Origin: CAVQGM01 sp963712065
GTDB lineage: Bacteria; Actinomycetota; Acidimicrobiia; Acidimicrobiales; Acidimicrobilacustridaceae
Assembly: GCA_963712065.1 (NCBI GenBank)
Contig: CAVQGM010000002.1
Location: 744,001-808,000 of the forward strand
Direction of reading: 5' to 3'
DNA: 64,000 nt
A program made the position numbers and the translations under genes. The notes beneath the pieces were generated by a model. It searched no databases, had not been told where the DNA came from, and saw only the letters and a list, made by a program, of their open reading frames with translations. Below, one piece after another: positions 41,847-49,577 of this stretch (within the stretch, counting starts at the first letter, position 1; every line of letters starts with the position of its first letter).

Positions 41847-43560
41847 GTGCGCGTCCTCCCGGTCGAGCCGGGCATCGACAAGACCTTCGACTACCTGGTC
41901 CCCGACTCGCTCGGGGACCAGGTGCGCGTCGGTGCCGTGGTCCGGGTGCAGCTCCACGGCCGGCGCGTCGGTGCCTGGGTCGTCGCCGACGGCGTCGAGC
42001 CGCCGGCAGGGGTCGCCCTCAAGCCCATCGCCAAGGTCACCGGGTGGGGACCGGCGCCCGAGGTCCTCGCGCTCGCCGACTGGGCGGCCTGGCGCTGGGC
42101 CGGTCGCCGGGCGTCGTTCCTGCGCACCGCCACCGCGGAGCGGGCCGTGCCGTCGCTCCCGGCTCCCGACCGGAGCGCCCCCGCGGTGCCGGCACCGATC
42201 CCCCTCGTCGAGGCCGCCCTCGGCCGACCCCGCTCCGTGCTGCGCCTCCCACCCGGCGCCGACGTGTTCCCGCTGGTGCACGCCGCCGCCGTGGGCCCCG
42301 GCAACGCCCTCGTCGTCACCCCGAGCGCCGTGGCCGCCGACGGGTTGGCCCGCCGACTCCGGGCCGCGGGCATGATCGTCGCCAGGGTCCCCGAGGAGTG
42401 GGCGCGGGCACGCGCCGGCGCCACCGTGGTCGGTGCCCGCGCCGCGGCGTGGGCGCCGGTGGTCGACCTGCGGGCGGTGGTGGTGGTCGACGAGCACGAC
42501 GAGGCCCACCAGCAGGAGCAGGCACCCACGTGGCACGCCCGTGACGTCGCCGCCGAGCGAGCCCGACGCGCCGACGTGCCGTGCGTGCTCACCTCGCCGG
42601 TGCCCAGCCTCGAGGCGTTGGCGTGGGGCGAGCTGCTCACCCCCAGTCGCGCCGAGGAGCGGCGGGGGTGGCCGGTGCTCGAGATCGTCGACCGCCGCGA
42701 CGAGGACCCGCGCCGGAGCGGCCCGTTCGCCGAGCGGCTCCCCCGGCTCCTGCCGGACACGGGCCGGATCGTCTGCGTCCTCAACCGGCGTGGGCGCTCA
42801 CGCCTGCTGGCGTGCACCGGGTGCGGCGAGGCGGCCCGCTGCGCCCGATGTGATGCCGCCGTCGCCGAGCTCGAGGGCGGCACCCTGTCGTGCCTCCGCT
42901 GCGGCACCACCCGTCCCGTGGTCTGCCTCGGGTGCGGTTCGTCGGCGTTCAAGAACCTCCGCGTCGGGGTGCACCGGGCGCAGGAGGAGCTCGAGGCGCT
43001 GCTGCGGGAGCCGGTCGCCGAGGTCAGCGCCGACACGTCGATCACCGAGGCGTCCCACGCGGGTGTTGGTCGGCACCGAGGCGGTCCTCCACCGCGTCGA
43101 CCGTGCCGCCGTGGTGGTGTTCCTCGATCTCGACCAGGAGCTGCTCGCGCCCCGGTACCGGGCCGCCGAGGAGGCCCTGGCCCTGCTGGTGCTGGCGGCC
43201 CGGCTCGTCGGGGGGCGGGGCGACGGTGACGGCCGGATCGTGGTGCAGACCCGGCTGCCCGACCACGAGGTGGTGCAGGCGGCGTTGCGCGCCGAGCCGA
43301 CCCGCGTCAGCGCCGTCGAGGCGGCGCGCCGCGTCGAGCTGCGCTTCCCGCCGGCGTCGACGCTGGCCGAGGTGTCGGGGCGATCCGCGGCGGAGCTGGT
43401 CACCGCCCTCGGTCGTCCGCACGGCGTCGAGGTGCTGGGCCCCACCGACGGCCGTTGGCTGCTGCGCGCCGACGACCGCGCCACCCTCCTCGACGCGCTG
43501 GCGGCCACCCCCCGACCGCCGGGGAGGGTCCGCGTCGCCGTCGATCCCCTACGCCTGTGA
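41847..43560 (+). pseudogene. priA: Primosomal protein N' (PriA-like), frameshifted
   Basis: PriA-like replication-restart protein of about 570 residues once a shift near 43057-43063 is corrected. The N-terminal 3'-DNA-binding domain (VRVLPVEPGIDKTFDYLVPDSLG) is followed by a degenerate helicase core with no GKT Walker A (the region reads LPPGADVFPLVHAA) but a DEHDEAH box, as known for actinobacterial PriA. The zinc region keeps eight cysteines (CTGCG, CARCD, CLRCG, CLGCG). After TEASHA the protein-like frame shifts to VLVGTEAVLHRVDRAAVVVFLD. One missing CG in CACGCGGG would join both halves. Start could be the GTG at 41847 or a CTG at 41787 that forms CTGA with metK. Confidence 0.8.
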
Positions 43561-43574
43561 CGGCGTCGCGTCGG

Positions 43575-44123
43575 TCACGCGCGGCGGCCGACGAAGGCCA
43601 GCAGTCGCGCCTGCTCGTCGGCGCCCGGCGCCGGCTCGAGCTCGGGCCCGAACGCACCCGGACCACGCAGGGCGTCGCCGAACTCCTCGGCGATGGCGCG
43701 CACCCGCGCCACGTCGGCGGCGTCGATCGTCTCGTCCTGGCCCGTGGCCCGGGCCAGATCCCACCCGTGGAGCACGAGGTCGGTGTTGAGGAAGCGGTCG
43801 ACGGCGGCCTCGAACGTCGTCCGGCCCTGGAAGCCGTCGAACTCGGCGACGGCACGCACGGGATCGTCGAGGTCGGCCTGGACGGCCGCCCGGGCGGCGG
43901 CCCACGCCGTGGCCGGGTCGTCGCCGGCGGAGGGAGCGTCGCCGGCGGAGCGGCCGACGAAGCCGAGGAACATCCGCTGGGTCTCGACGACGTGGGCCAC
44001 GAGGTCCCGGACGGTCCAGCCCTCACAGGGCGTCGGCAGGTCCCACCCGTCGGGGGGCACGACCGCGATCTCGTCGGCGAACGCGGTCGAGAGGCGGCGG
44101 TAGCGGTCGGAGATCTCGCTCAT
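43575..44123 (-). CDS. DinB/mycothiol-maleylpyruvate isomerase-like protein (TIGR03086 type)
   Basis: A 182-residue helical-bundle protein. DLPTPCEGWTVRDLVAHVVETQRMFLGFVG (about 28-57) and FLNTDLVLHGWDLARATGQ (about 110-130) are typical of the metal-binding TIGR03086/MDMPI-N family, where the histidines bind a divalent metal. Many members are mycothiol-dependent enzymes, but this protein's substrate is not known. Convergent with priA, 15 nt away. ATG at 44123 fits a near-leaderless TAGACC box 6 nt upstream. Confidence 0.8.
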   Translation of the reverse strand: MSEISDRYRRLSTAFADEIAVVPPDGWDLPTPCEGWTVRDLVAHVVETQRMFLGFVGRSAGDAPSAGDDPATAWAAARAAVQADLDDPVRAVAEFDGFQGRTTFEAAVDRFLNTDLVLHGWDLARATGQDETIDAADVARVRAIAEEFGDALRGPGAFGPELEPAPGADEQARLLAFVGRRA

Positions 44124-44171
44124 GGTGCCGGTCTACCGCGTGGCGCCGGACGCCGTCCGCTCGCGGACGCC

Positions 44172-44705
44172 TCACCTCCCGCTCGCCCAGGCCCGTCGGC
44201 GCAGCTCGTAGAGGCCGATGGCGGTGGCGGTCCCCACGTTGAGCGAGCCGATGCGGCCGAGCATGGGCAGGTAGGCGAGGCGGGGGATGCGGGCGAAGGC
44301 GTCCTTGCTGAGGCCGCGGTCCTCGTGGCCGACGACGAGGCACACGTCCCGGTCGACGTCGAGCTCGTGGAGCGGCACCGCACCTTCGGCCAGCTCGAGG
44401 CCGACGAGCGCGTACCCCGCGCCCTCGGCGGCGTCGGCGGCGTCGCCGATCCCCTCGGCGGTGACGGTGGTGACGAACCGCTGTGAGCCGAGCGCCGTCT
44501 TCTGCACCTTCGGGTGGTCGGGCGGCGCGGTGGACCCGGCCAGCCACAGGTCGTCGACGGCGTAGGCAGCCGCCGACCGGAGGATGGCTCCCACGTTGAA
44601 GGGGTTCTGCACGTCCTCCAGGATCAGTCCGACACGTCCCGCCGTGCGCCGCCGCCAGTCGCGGTGCAGCCGCTTGAGGTCGGTGCCGCCCAGGTTCTTG
44701 GTCAT
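44172..44705 (-). CDS. TrmH/SpoU family RNA methyltransferase
   Basis: A 177-residue SPOUT methyltransferase. Motif 1 is LILEDVQNPFNVGAILRSAAAYAV (about 27-50), motif 2 ALVGLELAEGAVPLHELDVDRDVCLVVGHEDRGLS, and motif 3 LPMLGRIGSLNVGTATAIGLYELRR, forming the knotted SAM site. It acts on the 2'-O of a tRNA or rRNA nucleotide; the short N-terminus resembles TrmH-like proteins. ATG at 44705 forms ATGA with the upstream methyltransferase gene, so the two are co-translated. Confidence 0.88.
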   Translation of the reverse strand: MTKNLGGTDLKRLHRDWRRRTAGRVGLILEDVQNPFNVGAILRSAAAYAVDDLWLAGSTAPPDHPKVQKTALGSQRFVTTVTAEGIGDAADAAEGAGYALVGLELAEGAVPLHELDVDRDVCLVVGHEDRGLSKDAFARIPRLAYLPMLGRIGSLNVGTATAIGLYELRRRAWASGR

Positions 44706-45331
44706 GCCGACTCCCGGGCCCGCACCTCGAGCAGCCGGTAGCCCACCCGCGAGCGGGTGCGCTCGGTCGGCCATCCTTGGTCGGCCAACCATCGCTGCAG
44801 GGAGTCGGCTCCGAGGTGCTTGCGGACCACGAGGTGGGCCCGGCCGGAGGGCGCGAGGCGAACCAGCCAGGTGGTGAGCAGCTCGTGGAGCGCGGCCTTC
44901 CCGATGCGGATCGGCGGGTTGGACCAGATGCCGTCGAACCGAACGTCGTCGGGGATCGCGTCGGGAGCGGCCACCCGCAGGTGCTCGAGACCGAGCCGGC
45001 GGGCGTTCTCGACGGTGCACGCCCGGGCCCGCTCGTTGACGTCCACCGCCCACACCGTCGCCCTCGGCGCCCAGTGGGCGAGCGCGACCGCGATCGGCCC
45101 GTAGCCGCACCCGAGGTCGAGGAGGTCGGTGGCGGCCGTGGCGGGTCGCGGGCCTTCGACGAGGAGCAGCCTCGTCCCGGTGTCGATCCGGTCGTGGCTG
45201 AACACGCCGCGGTCGGCGACCAGGTCGACCCGCAGGTCGGGGAGCACGAGGGCGACCTCGGTCGGCGACGACGGCACCGACGGTGCACCGGCGAAGTAGT
45301 GCTCGCCGTCCCGTCCGGGCGTGGGGTCCAC
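44702..45331 (-). CDS. Class I methyltransferase, RsmC-like
   Basis: A 209-residue SAM-dependent methyltransferase. The SAM motif LLDLGCGYGPIAVALA is at about 69-84, the acidic motif 2 is VWAVDVNERA, and the catalytic SNPPIRIGK near 142-150 is the NPPx motif of RsmC/RlmG small-ribosome guanine-N2 methyltransferases. YFAGAPSVPSSPTEVALVLPDLRVDL at the start also matches this group. GTG at 45331 follows a TACCGT -10 box by 6 nt. It overlaps the TrmH gene. The exact target nucleotide is not known. Confidence 0.85.
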   Translation of the reverse strand: MDPTPGRDGEHYFAGAPSVPSSPTEVALVLPDLRVDLVADRGVFSHDRIDTGTRLLLVEGPRPATAATDLLDLGCGYGPIAVALAHWAPRATVWAVDVNERARACTVENARRLGLEHLRVAAPDAIPDDVRFDGIWSNPPIRIGKAALHELLTTWLVRLAPSGRAHLVVRKHLGADSLQRWLADQGWPTERTRSRVGYRLLEVRARESA

Positions 45332-45337
45332 GGCTGG

Positions 45338-45343
45338 ACGGTA
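45338..45343 (-). promoter_or_regulatory. -10 box TACCGT, minus strand, leaderless-type
   Basis: Read on the minus strand, TACCGT is 6 nt before the GTG at 45331. It shares its TA step (45342-45343) with the plus-strand box of def. Confidence 0.5.
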
Positions 45344-45347
45344 GCCT
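45342..45347 (+). promoter_or_regulatory. -10 box TAGCCT, leaderless-type, before def
   Basis: TAGCCT, 6 nt (TTGGTG), then the ATG at 45354. The overlap with the divergent TACCGT box means RNA polymerase cannot open both promoters at once. Confidence 0.55.
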
Positions 45348-45353
45348 TTGGTG

Positions 45354-45890
45354 ATGGCGCCCTATCCGATCCGCATCATCGGCGACCCGGTCCTGAAGCA
45401 GCGCGCCGCCGAGGTCGACGAGATCGACGGTCGGCTGGTGCGCATCGTCGACGACATGTTCACGACCATGTACGAGGCGCCGGGCCTGGGGCTGGCCGCC
45501 CCGCAGGTGGGCATCCAGAAGCGGTTCTTCGTCTACGACCACGACGACGCCCCGGGCGTGCTGGTCAACCCGGAGATCCGGGACAGCGACGGCGAGTGGA
45601 GCTTCCACGAGGGCTGCCTGTCGATCCCGGGCCTCTACTTCGAGATCGTCCGCCCGAAGGAGATCCTGATCGTGGGGCTCGACCTCGACGGGAACGAGGT
45701 CCAGATCGAGGCCGACGAGCTCGAGGCCCGGCTCTTCCAGCACGAGCTCGACCACCTCGACGGTGTGCTGATGACCGAGCGGCTCGACGACGACCAGCGC
45801 AAGGAGGCCAAGAAGGCCGTCCGCGAGCTGCAGCTGCGCCAGGCCGACTCGGCGCCGGGCGCCCAGGCCGGCGGGCTCCGTCTGCCCTGA
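45354..45890 (+). CDS. def: Peptide deformylase
   Basis: A 178-residue metallohydrolase removing the N-terminal formyl group. Three motifs are intact: GLGLAAPQVG (about 45-54), EGCLSIPG (metal Cys) and HELDHLDGVL (two metal His and catalytic Glu). Three consecutive potential starts (TTG, GTG, ATG) lie at 45348-45356; the ATG at 45354 fits the -10 spacing. fmt follows 16 nt later, so formylation and deformylation genes are adjacent. Confidence 0.95.
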   Translation: MAPYPIRIIGDPVLKQRAAEVDEIDGRLVRIVDDMFTTMYEAPGLGLAAPQVGIQKRFFVYDHDDAPGVLVNPEIRDSDGEWSFHEGCLSIPGLYFEIVRPKEILIVGLDLDGNEVQIEADELEARLFQHELDHLDGVLMTERLDDDQRKEAKKAVRELQLRQADSAPGAQAGGLRLP

Positions 45891-45906
45891 CCGGCGCCAG
45901 CCGCCC

Positions 45907-46794
45907 GTGCTCCCGGCTGCGCCCGCCCATCCCCGCCGGATCGTCTTCCTCGGCACGCCCGAGGCCGCCGTCGCGCCGTTGCGGGCGTTGCACCGGACCG
46001 GCATCGCCATCCCACTCGTCGTGTCCCGCCCCGACGCCAAGCGCGGCCGCGGTGGCGCCCTGACGCCGAGCCCGGTGAAGGCCGCCGCCCTCGAGCTCGG
46101 GCTCCCGGTCGCCGACGACCTGCACGCGGCCGCCGAGGTCGACGCCGACCTCGGGGTGGTGGTGGCCTACGGTCGGCTCATCCCGGTCGAGCTCCTCGAG
46201 CGACTGCCGATGGTCAACCTGCACTTCTCGCTGCTGCCCCGATGGCGCGGCGCGGCGCCGGTGGAGCGGGCGATCCTCGCCGGCGATGCCGTCACCGGCG
46301 TCTGCCTCATGCGGGTCGAGGAAGGCCTCGACACCGGTGGCGTCTACGGCTCCGTCGAGGTGGCCATCGGCGCCGACGAGACCGCCGACGAGCTCCGAGC
46401 CCGCCTGGTCGCGGCCGGCACCGACCTCCTCGTGGCCGCCCTGCGCGACGGCCTGGGGGAGCCGGTCGGCCAGGAGGGCGCACCCACCTACGCCGACAAG
46501 ATCGGCGTCGACGAGCGGGCCCTGCGATGGGACCGAGCGGCCGAGGAGCTGTCGCGGGTGGTGCGCGTCGGCGGGGCGTGGACGACGTTGCGCGGGAGGC
46601 GGCTGAAGGTGTGGCGGGCGGCCGTGCGCGACACCGGGCCGGCATCCCCCGGGGTTCTCGACGGGCTCGTCGTCGGCACCGGTCGGGGTGGGCTGGAGCT
46701 CATCGAGGTCCAGCCCGAGGGCAAGGGGCGTCTCGACGCCCGGGACTGGGCCAACGGCGCCCGACCCGGCCCCGACGACCGGCTCGGCGGATGA
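45907..46794 (+). CDS. fmt: Methionyl-tRNA formyltransferase
   Basis: A 295-residue enzyme. The N-terminal formyltransferase domain has RIVFLGTPEAAVAPLRAL and the catalytic Asn-His-Asp arrangement in NLHFSLLPRWRGAAPVERAILAGD and MRVEEGLDTGGVY; SRPDAKRGRGGALTPSPVK is the loop that contacts tRNA. A C-terminal OB-like domain (about 205-285) follows. GTG at 45907 is used; the conserved core begins 10 residues in. It overlaps rsmB by ATGA. Confidence 0.95.
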   Translation: MLPAAPAHPRRIVFLGTPEAAVAPLRALHRTGIAIPLVVSRPDAKRGRGGALTPSPVKAAALELGLPVADDLHAAAEVDADLGVVVAYGRLIPVELLERLPMVNLHFSLLPRWRGAAPVERAILAGDAVTGVCLMRVEEGLDTGGVYGSVEVAIGADETADELRARLVAAGTDLLVAALRDGLGEPVGQEGAPTYADKIGVDERALRWDRAAEELSRVVRVGGAWTTLRGRRLKVWRAAVRDTGPASPGVLDGLVVGTGRGGLELIEVQPEGKGRLDARDWANGARPGPDDRLGG

Positions 46795-48054
46795 GCGGCC
46801 CATCGCCCCGGCGTCGCCCCCGTCGCCCCCCGGGACCCGACGTCGCGGGGTCGGCCAGCCGGGCGCCCGGCGTCGCAGGGGTCGCCGCCCGTCGGGTCGC
46901 CGCCGAGGCGCTCGGGCGCATCGAGGGTGAGGGCGCCTACGCCAACCTGGTGCTCGGCGCGGTGCTCGACCGGTCCCGTCTCGACCGGCGCGACCGGGCG
47001 TTCGTGACCGACCTCGTCGCCGGCACCACGCGCATGCGCCGGGCCTGCGACGCGCTGGTCGAGCCCTACCTCACCCGGGAACCGGACCCGACCGGGCGCA
47101 CCTGGCTGCGCCTCGGCGCCTACCAACTCGCCTTCGGGGGCGTGCCCGCCCACGCCGCGGTGGGCACCACGGTCGCCGCCGCCCCCCGGCGCCTGCAGGG
47201 CTTCCTGAACGCCGTGTTGCGTCGGGTGGCCGAGCACCCCCCGGCGTGGCCCGACGAGCCGACCCGCCTCAGCTACCCCGACTGGATCGTCGACGCGCTC
47301 ACCGGCGCGCTCGGGCCCGATGACGCCCGCGCCGCCCTCGAGGCCATGAACCGACCGCCGACCGTCGACCGCCGCGACGACGGGTATGTCCAGAACCGCG
47401 CCTCGCAGTGGGTCGCCGAGGCGCTCGGCGCGCAGGCGGGGGAGCGGGTCCTCGACGCCGCCGCCGCCCCCGGTGGCAAGGCCACCGCCATCGCTGCGCT
47501 GGGGACGTTCGTCGTGGCCGCCGACGTGCGGCCGTCGCCGCGCCGGCCTGGTGGCCGCCAACGTGGCGTCCCTCGGCCTCGCCGGTGCGGTGGCGCCGCT
47601 CGTCGCCGACGGTCGGAGGCCACCGTTCGCGGCGGGCACGTTCGACCGGGTGCTGCTCGACGCACCCTGCACCGGCCTCGGGACGATGGGGCGGCGGGCC
47701 GACCTGCGGTGGCGGGGCGACCCCGTCGACGTCGCCCGTCTGGCCGGGCTCCAACGGGAGCTGGTCGACGCCCTGGTCCCCCTCGTCCGGGTCGGCGGCA
47801 CGTTCGTGTACAGCGTGTGCACGCTGACCGTCGCCGAGACCACCGGTGTCGACGAGCACCTCGCGGCCGCCCATCCCGACCTGGTGGCCCAGTCGGCGCC
47901 GCCGGCGCCGTGGCGACCGTGGGGCCGCGGCGCGCTGCTCCTGCCCCAGGTGGCCGATGCTGACGGCATGTTCCTGCTCCGGCTCACGGTCACGGCGAGC
48001 GACGATGGTGCGGACGAGTCGGGATCACCGGGAGATCGAGAGGAAGCGACATGA
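46791..48054 (+). pseudogene. rsmB: 16S rRNA m5C967 methyltransferase RsmB, frameshifted
   Basis: A NusB-like N-terminal domain (RRVAAEALGRIEGEGAYANLVL, DRRDRAFVTDLVAGTTRMRR) is followed by a SAM domain with VLDAAAAPGGKATAIAAL. At VVAADVRPS the protein-like sequence moves to another frame and continues GLVAANVASLGLAG, then DAPCTGLGTMGRRADLRW and YSVCTLT with the two catalytic cysteines. Removing one C at about 47538 restores a 420-residue protein with all motifs. ATG at 46791 is set by the fmt ATGA overlap; the 3' end overlaps the MogA-like gene. Intact motifs on both sides suggest a recent lesion or an assembly error. Confidence 0.85.
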
Positions 48055-48527
48055 GCGAGGGCGAGCTGCGCGCCAAGGTCCTCACCGTCAGCGACGGCGT
48101 GATCGCCGGCACCCGCGAGGACCGCAGCGGCCCGGCGCTGGCCGCCCGGCTCGAGGCGGCCGGCTTCACCGTGGTCGACCGCCAGGTGGTGGCCGACGGG
48201 CGCGACACCGTCGGTGAGGCGGTCGTCGAGTTGGCCGAGGGCTTCGCCGGGCTCGTCGTCACCACCGGCGGGACGGGGTTCGGGCCCCGCGACCTCACCC
48301 CGGAGGGCACGAAGGTCGTGCTCGACCGCGAGGCCCCGGGCCTCGCCGAGTCCATGCGGCTCGTGAACCCGTTGGGGCGGCTCTCCCGCGGCACGGCCGG
48401 CACCCGGGGCCGGGCGCTGGTCCTCAACACGCCGGGCTCGCCGAGCGGGGCGGTCGAGTGCCTGGAAGCGGTGCTCGACGTGGTGCCCCACGCGCTGCGC
48501 CTCCTCGCCGGGGAGCGGGAGCACTGA
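48051..48527 (+). CDS. MogA/MoaB-type molybdenum cofactor protein
   Basis: A 158-residue MoCF-biosynthesis-domain protein that binds molybdopterin and adenylylates it (MogA) or has a related role (MoaB). Conserved are AKVLTVSDGVIAGTREDRSGPALAARLEAAGF, VTTGGTGFGPRDLTPEGTK (about 70-88) and LNTPGSPSGAVECLEAVLDVVPHAL. No other moa/moe genes are in the window. It is joined to rsmB by ATGA and to the GNAT gene by TGATG. Confidence 0.9.
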   Translation: MSEGELRAKVLTVSDGVIAGTREDRSGPALAARLEAAGFTVVDRQVVADGRDTVGEAVVELAEGFAGLVVTTGGTGFGPRDLTPEGTKVVLDREAPGLAESMRLVNPLGRLSRGTAGTRGRALVLNTPGSPSGAVECLEAVLDVVPHALRLLAGEREH

Positions 48528-49320
48528 TGGGCGACGACGGTCGGCTGCGGCGCCTCGGACACCTCAACCTGGTCGAGTACTGCCGCGAGCAGGCCCGGTG
48601 GTCAGGGGCGGACGGCGCCGTCGAGGAGCGGGGCGGCATCGTGCTGTTCGCCGCCGGCAGCGACTTCCCGGTGCTCGTCAACGGGGCGTTCGCCCTCGAC
48701 CCGGCGGTGGGCCCGAGCGAGCTGCTCGACGTGGCCGACGACTGGTTCGGGACGAGGGGCGCGGCTACACGGTCTTCGCCGGCGAGGTCGACGGAGGTCG
48801 GGAGCTGGCCGCCGCCGCCGAGGCGCGGGCCATGCTCCCGGTGCTCGACATGCCCGAGATGGTCGTTCGCGCGCCCGTCGAGGAGCGACCCCTGCCTGCG
48901 GGCACCCGGCTCCGGTGGGTCGACGACCACGCCTCGATGGCCGACTTCGTCGCCGTCCAGGCCGGCGCCTACGCCACCTACGGCATGCCCGGCGACGTCG
49001 CCACCCGGACCATCACCGATCTGCGGGCCTTCACCGAGCCCCAGGTGCACAGCGTGGTCGCCTACCTCGACGGCGAGCCCGTGGCCGGCGCCCAGACCGT
49101 CCTCAGCCACGGGATCGCCGGCGTGTACTGGGTGGGCACCCTGGAGCCCGCCCGTGGCCAGGGGCTCGGCGATGCGGTGACGCGGGCGGTCACCAACCGG
49201 GCCTTCTCCCTCGGCGCCACCGCCAACTCGCTGCAGGCGTCGACCATGGGCGAGGCCATCTACGCCCGGATGGGGTACGAGGCCCTCTACCGGTACGTCG
49301 GCTACGTGCGCTTCCCCTGA
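48527..49320 (+). pseudogene. GNAT family N-acetyltransferase, frameshifted
   Basis: The first frame gives RLRRLGHLNLVEYCREQARW and a beta region (IVLFAAGSDFPVLVNGAFALDP) up to DDWFGTR. Protein-like sequence then continues in another frame as GRGYTVFAGEVDGG to the stop at 49320. That second part has the GNAT acetyl-CoA motif (WVGTLEPARGQGLGDAVTRAVTNRAFSLGA) and an ARMGYEALYRY end. One base missing from the GGGG run at 48756-48759 explains the break. Full product about 264 residues. Substrate unknown. Last gene before the riboflavin operon. Confidence 0.7.
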
Positions 49321-49418
49321 GGTTCGACGCCGTCGCCCGTGCCGTCTCCGCCGGGGTGGTCGAATGACCACACGGTCGTGGTTGTCAGCGACCACCCCAC
49401 TGCGTACCATGCGGGTGC

Positions 49419-49540
49419 CCCTCGCGGGGTTGGGTGGAACTCCCTACCGGCGGTACAGCCCGCGAACCCCGGCGCCGAGCGTCGGGGCCGATCCGGTGGC
49501 ACTCCGGAGCCGACGGTCACAGTCCGGATGGGAGCGAGGG
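49419..49540 (+). promoter_or_regulatory. FMN riboswitch (RFN element)
   Basis: All core RFN blocks are present in order: GGGTGGAACTCCC, ACCGGCGGTACAG, GATCCGGTGG, GGAGCCGACGGTCACAG and CCGGATGGGAG. Outer P1 is CCCTCGC (49419-49425) with GCGAGGG (49534-49540). It precedes ribD by 37 nt with no U-tract terminator between, so control probably acts on translation start. FMN binding would shut down the downstream riboflavin operon. The 100 nt before it, after the GNAT stop, show nothing else convincing. Confidence 0.95.
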
Positions 49541-49577
49541 CGCGTCGGCGTGGCCGCGCGCCCACCGAGGACGGGCG

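Noticed and set aside
49434..49577. A longer ribD starting at GTG 49434
   Set aside because: This region is the FMN riboswitch aptamer; the translated stretch is Arg-rich noise and the deaminase homology starts after ATG 49578.
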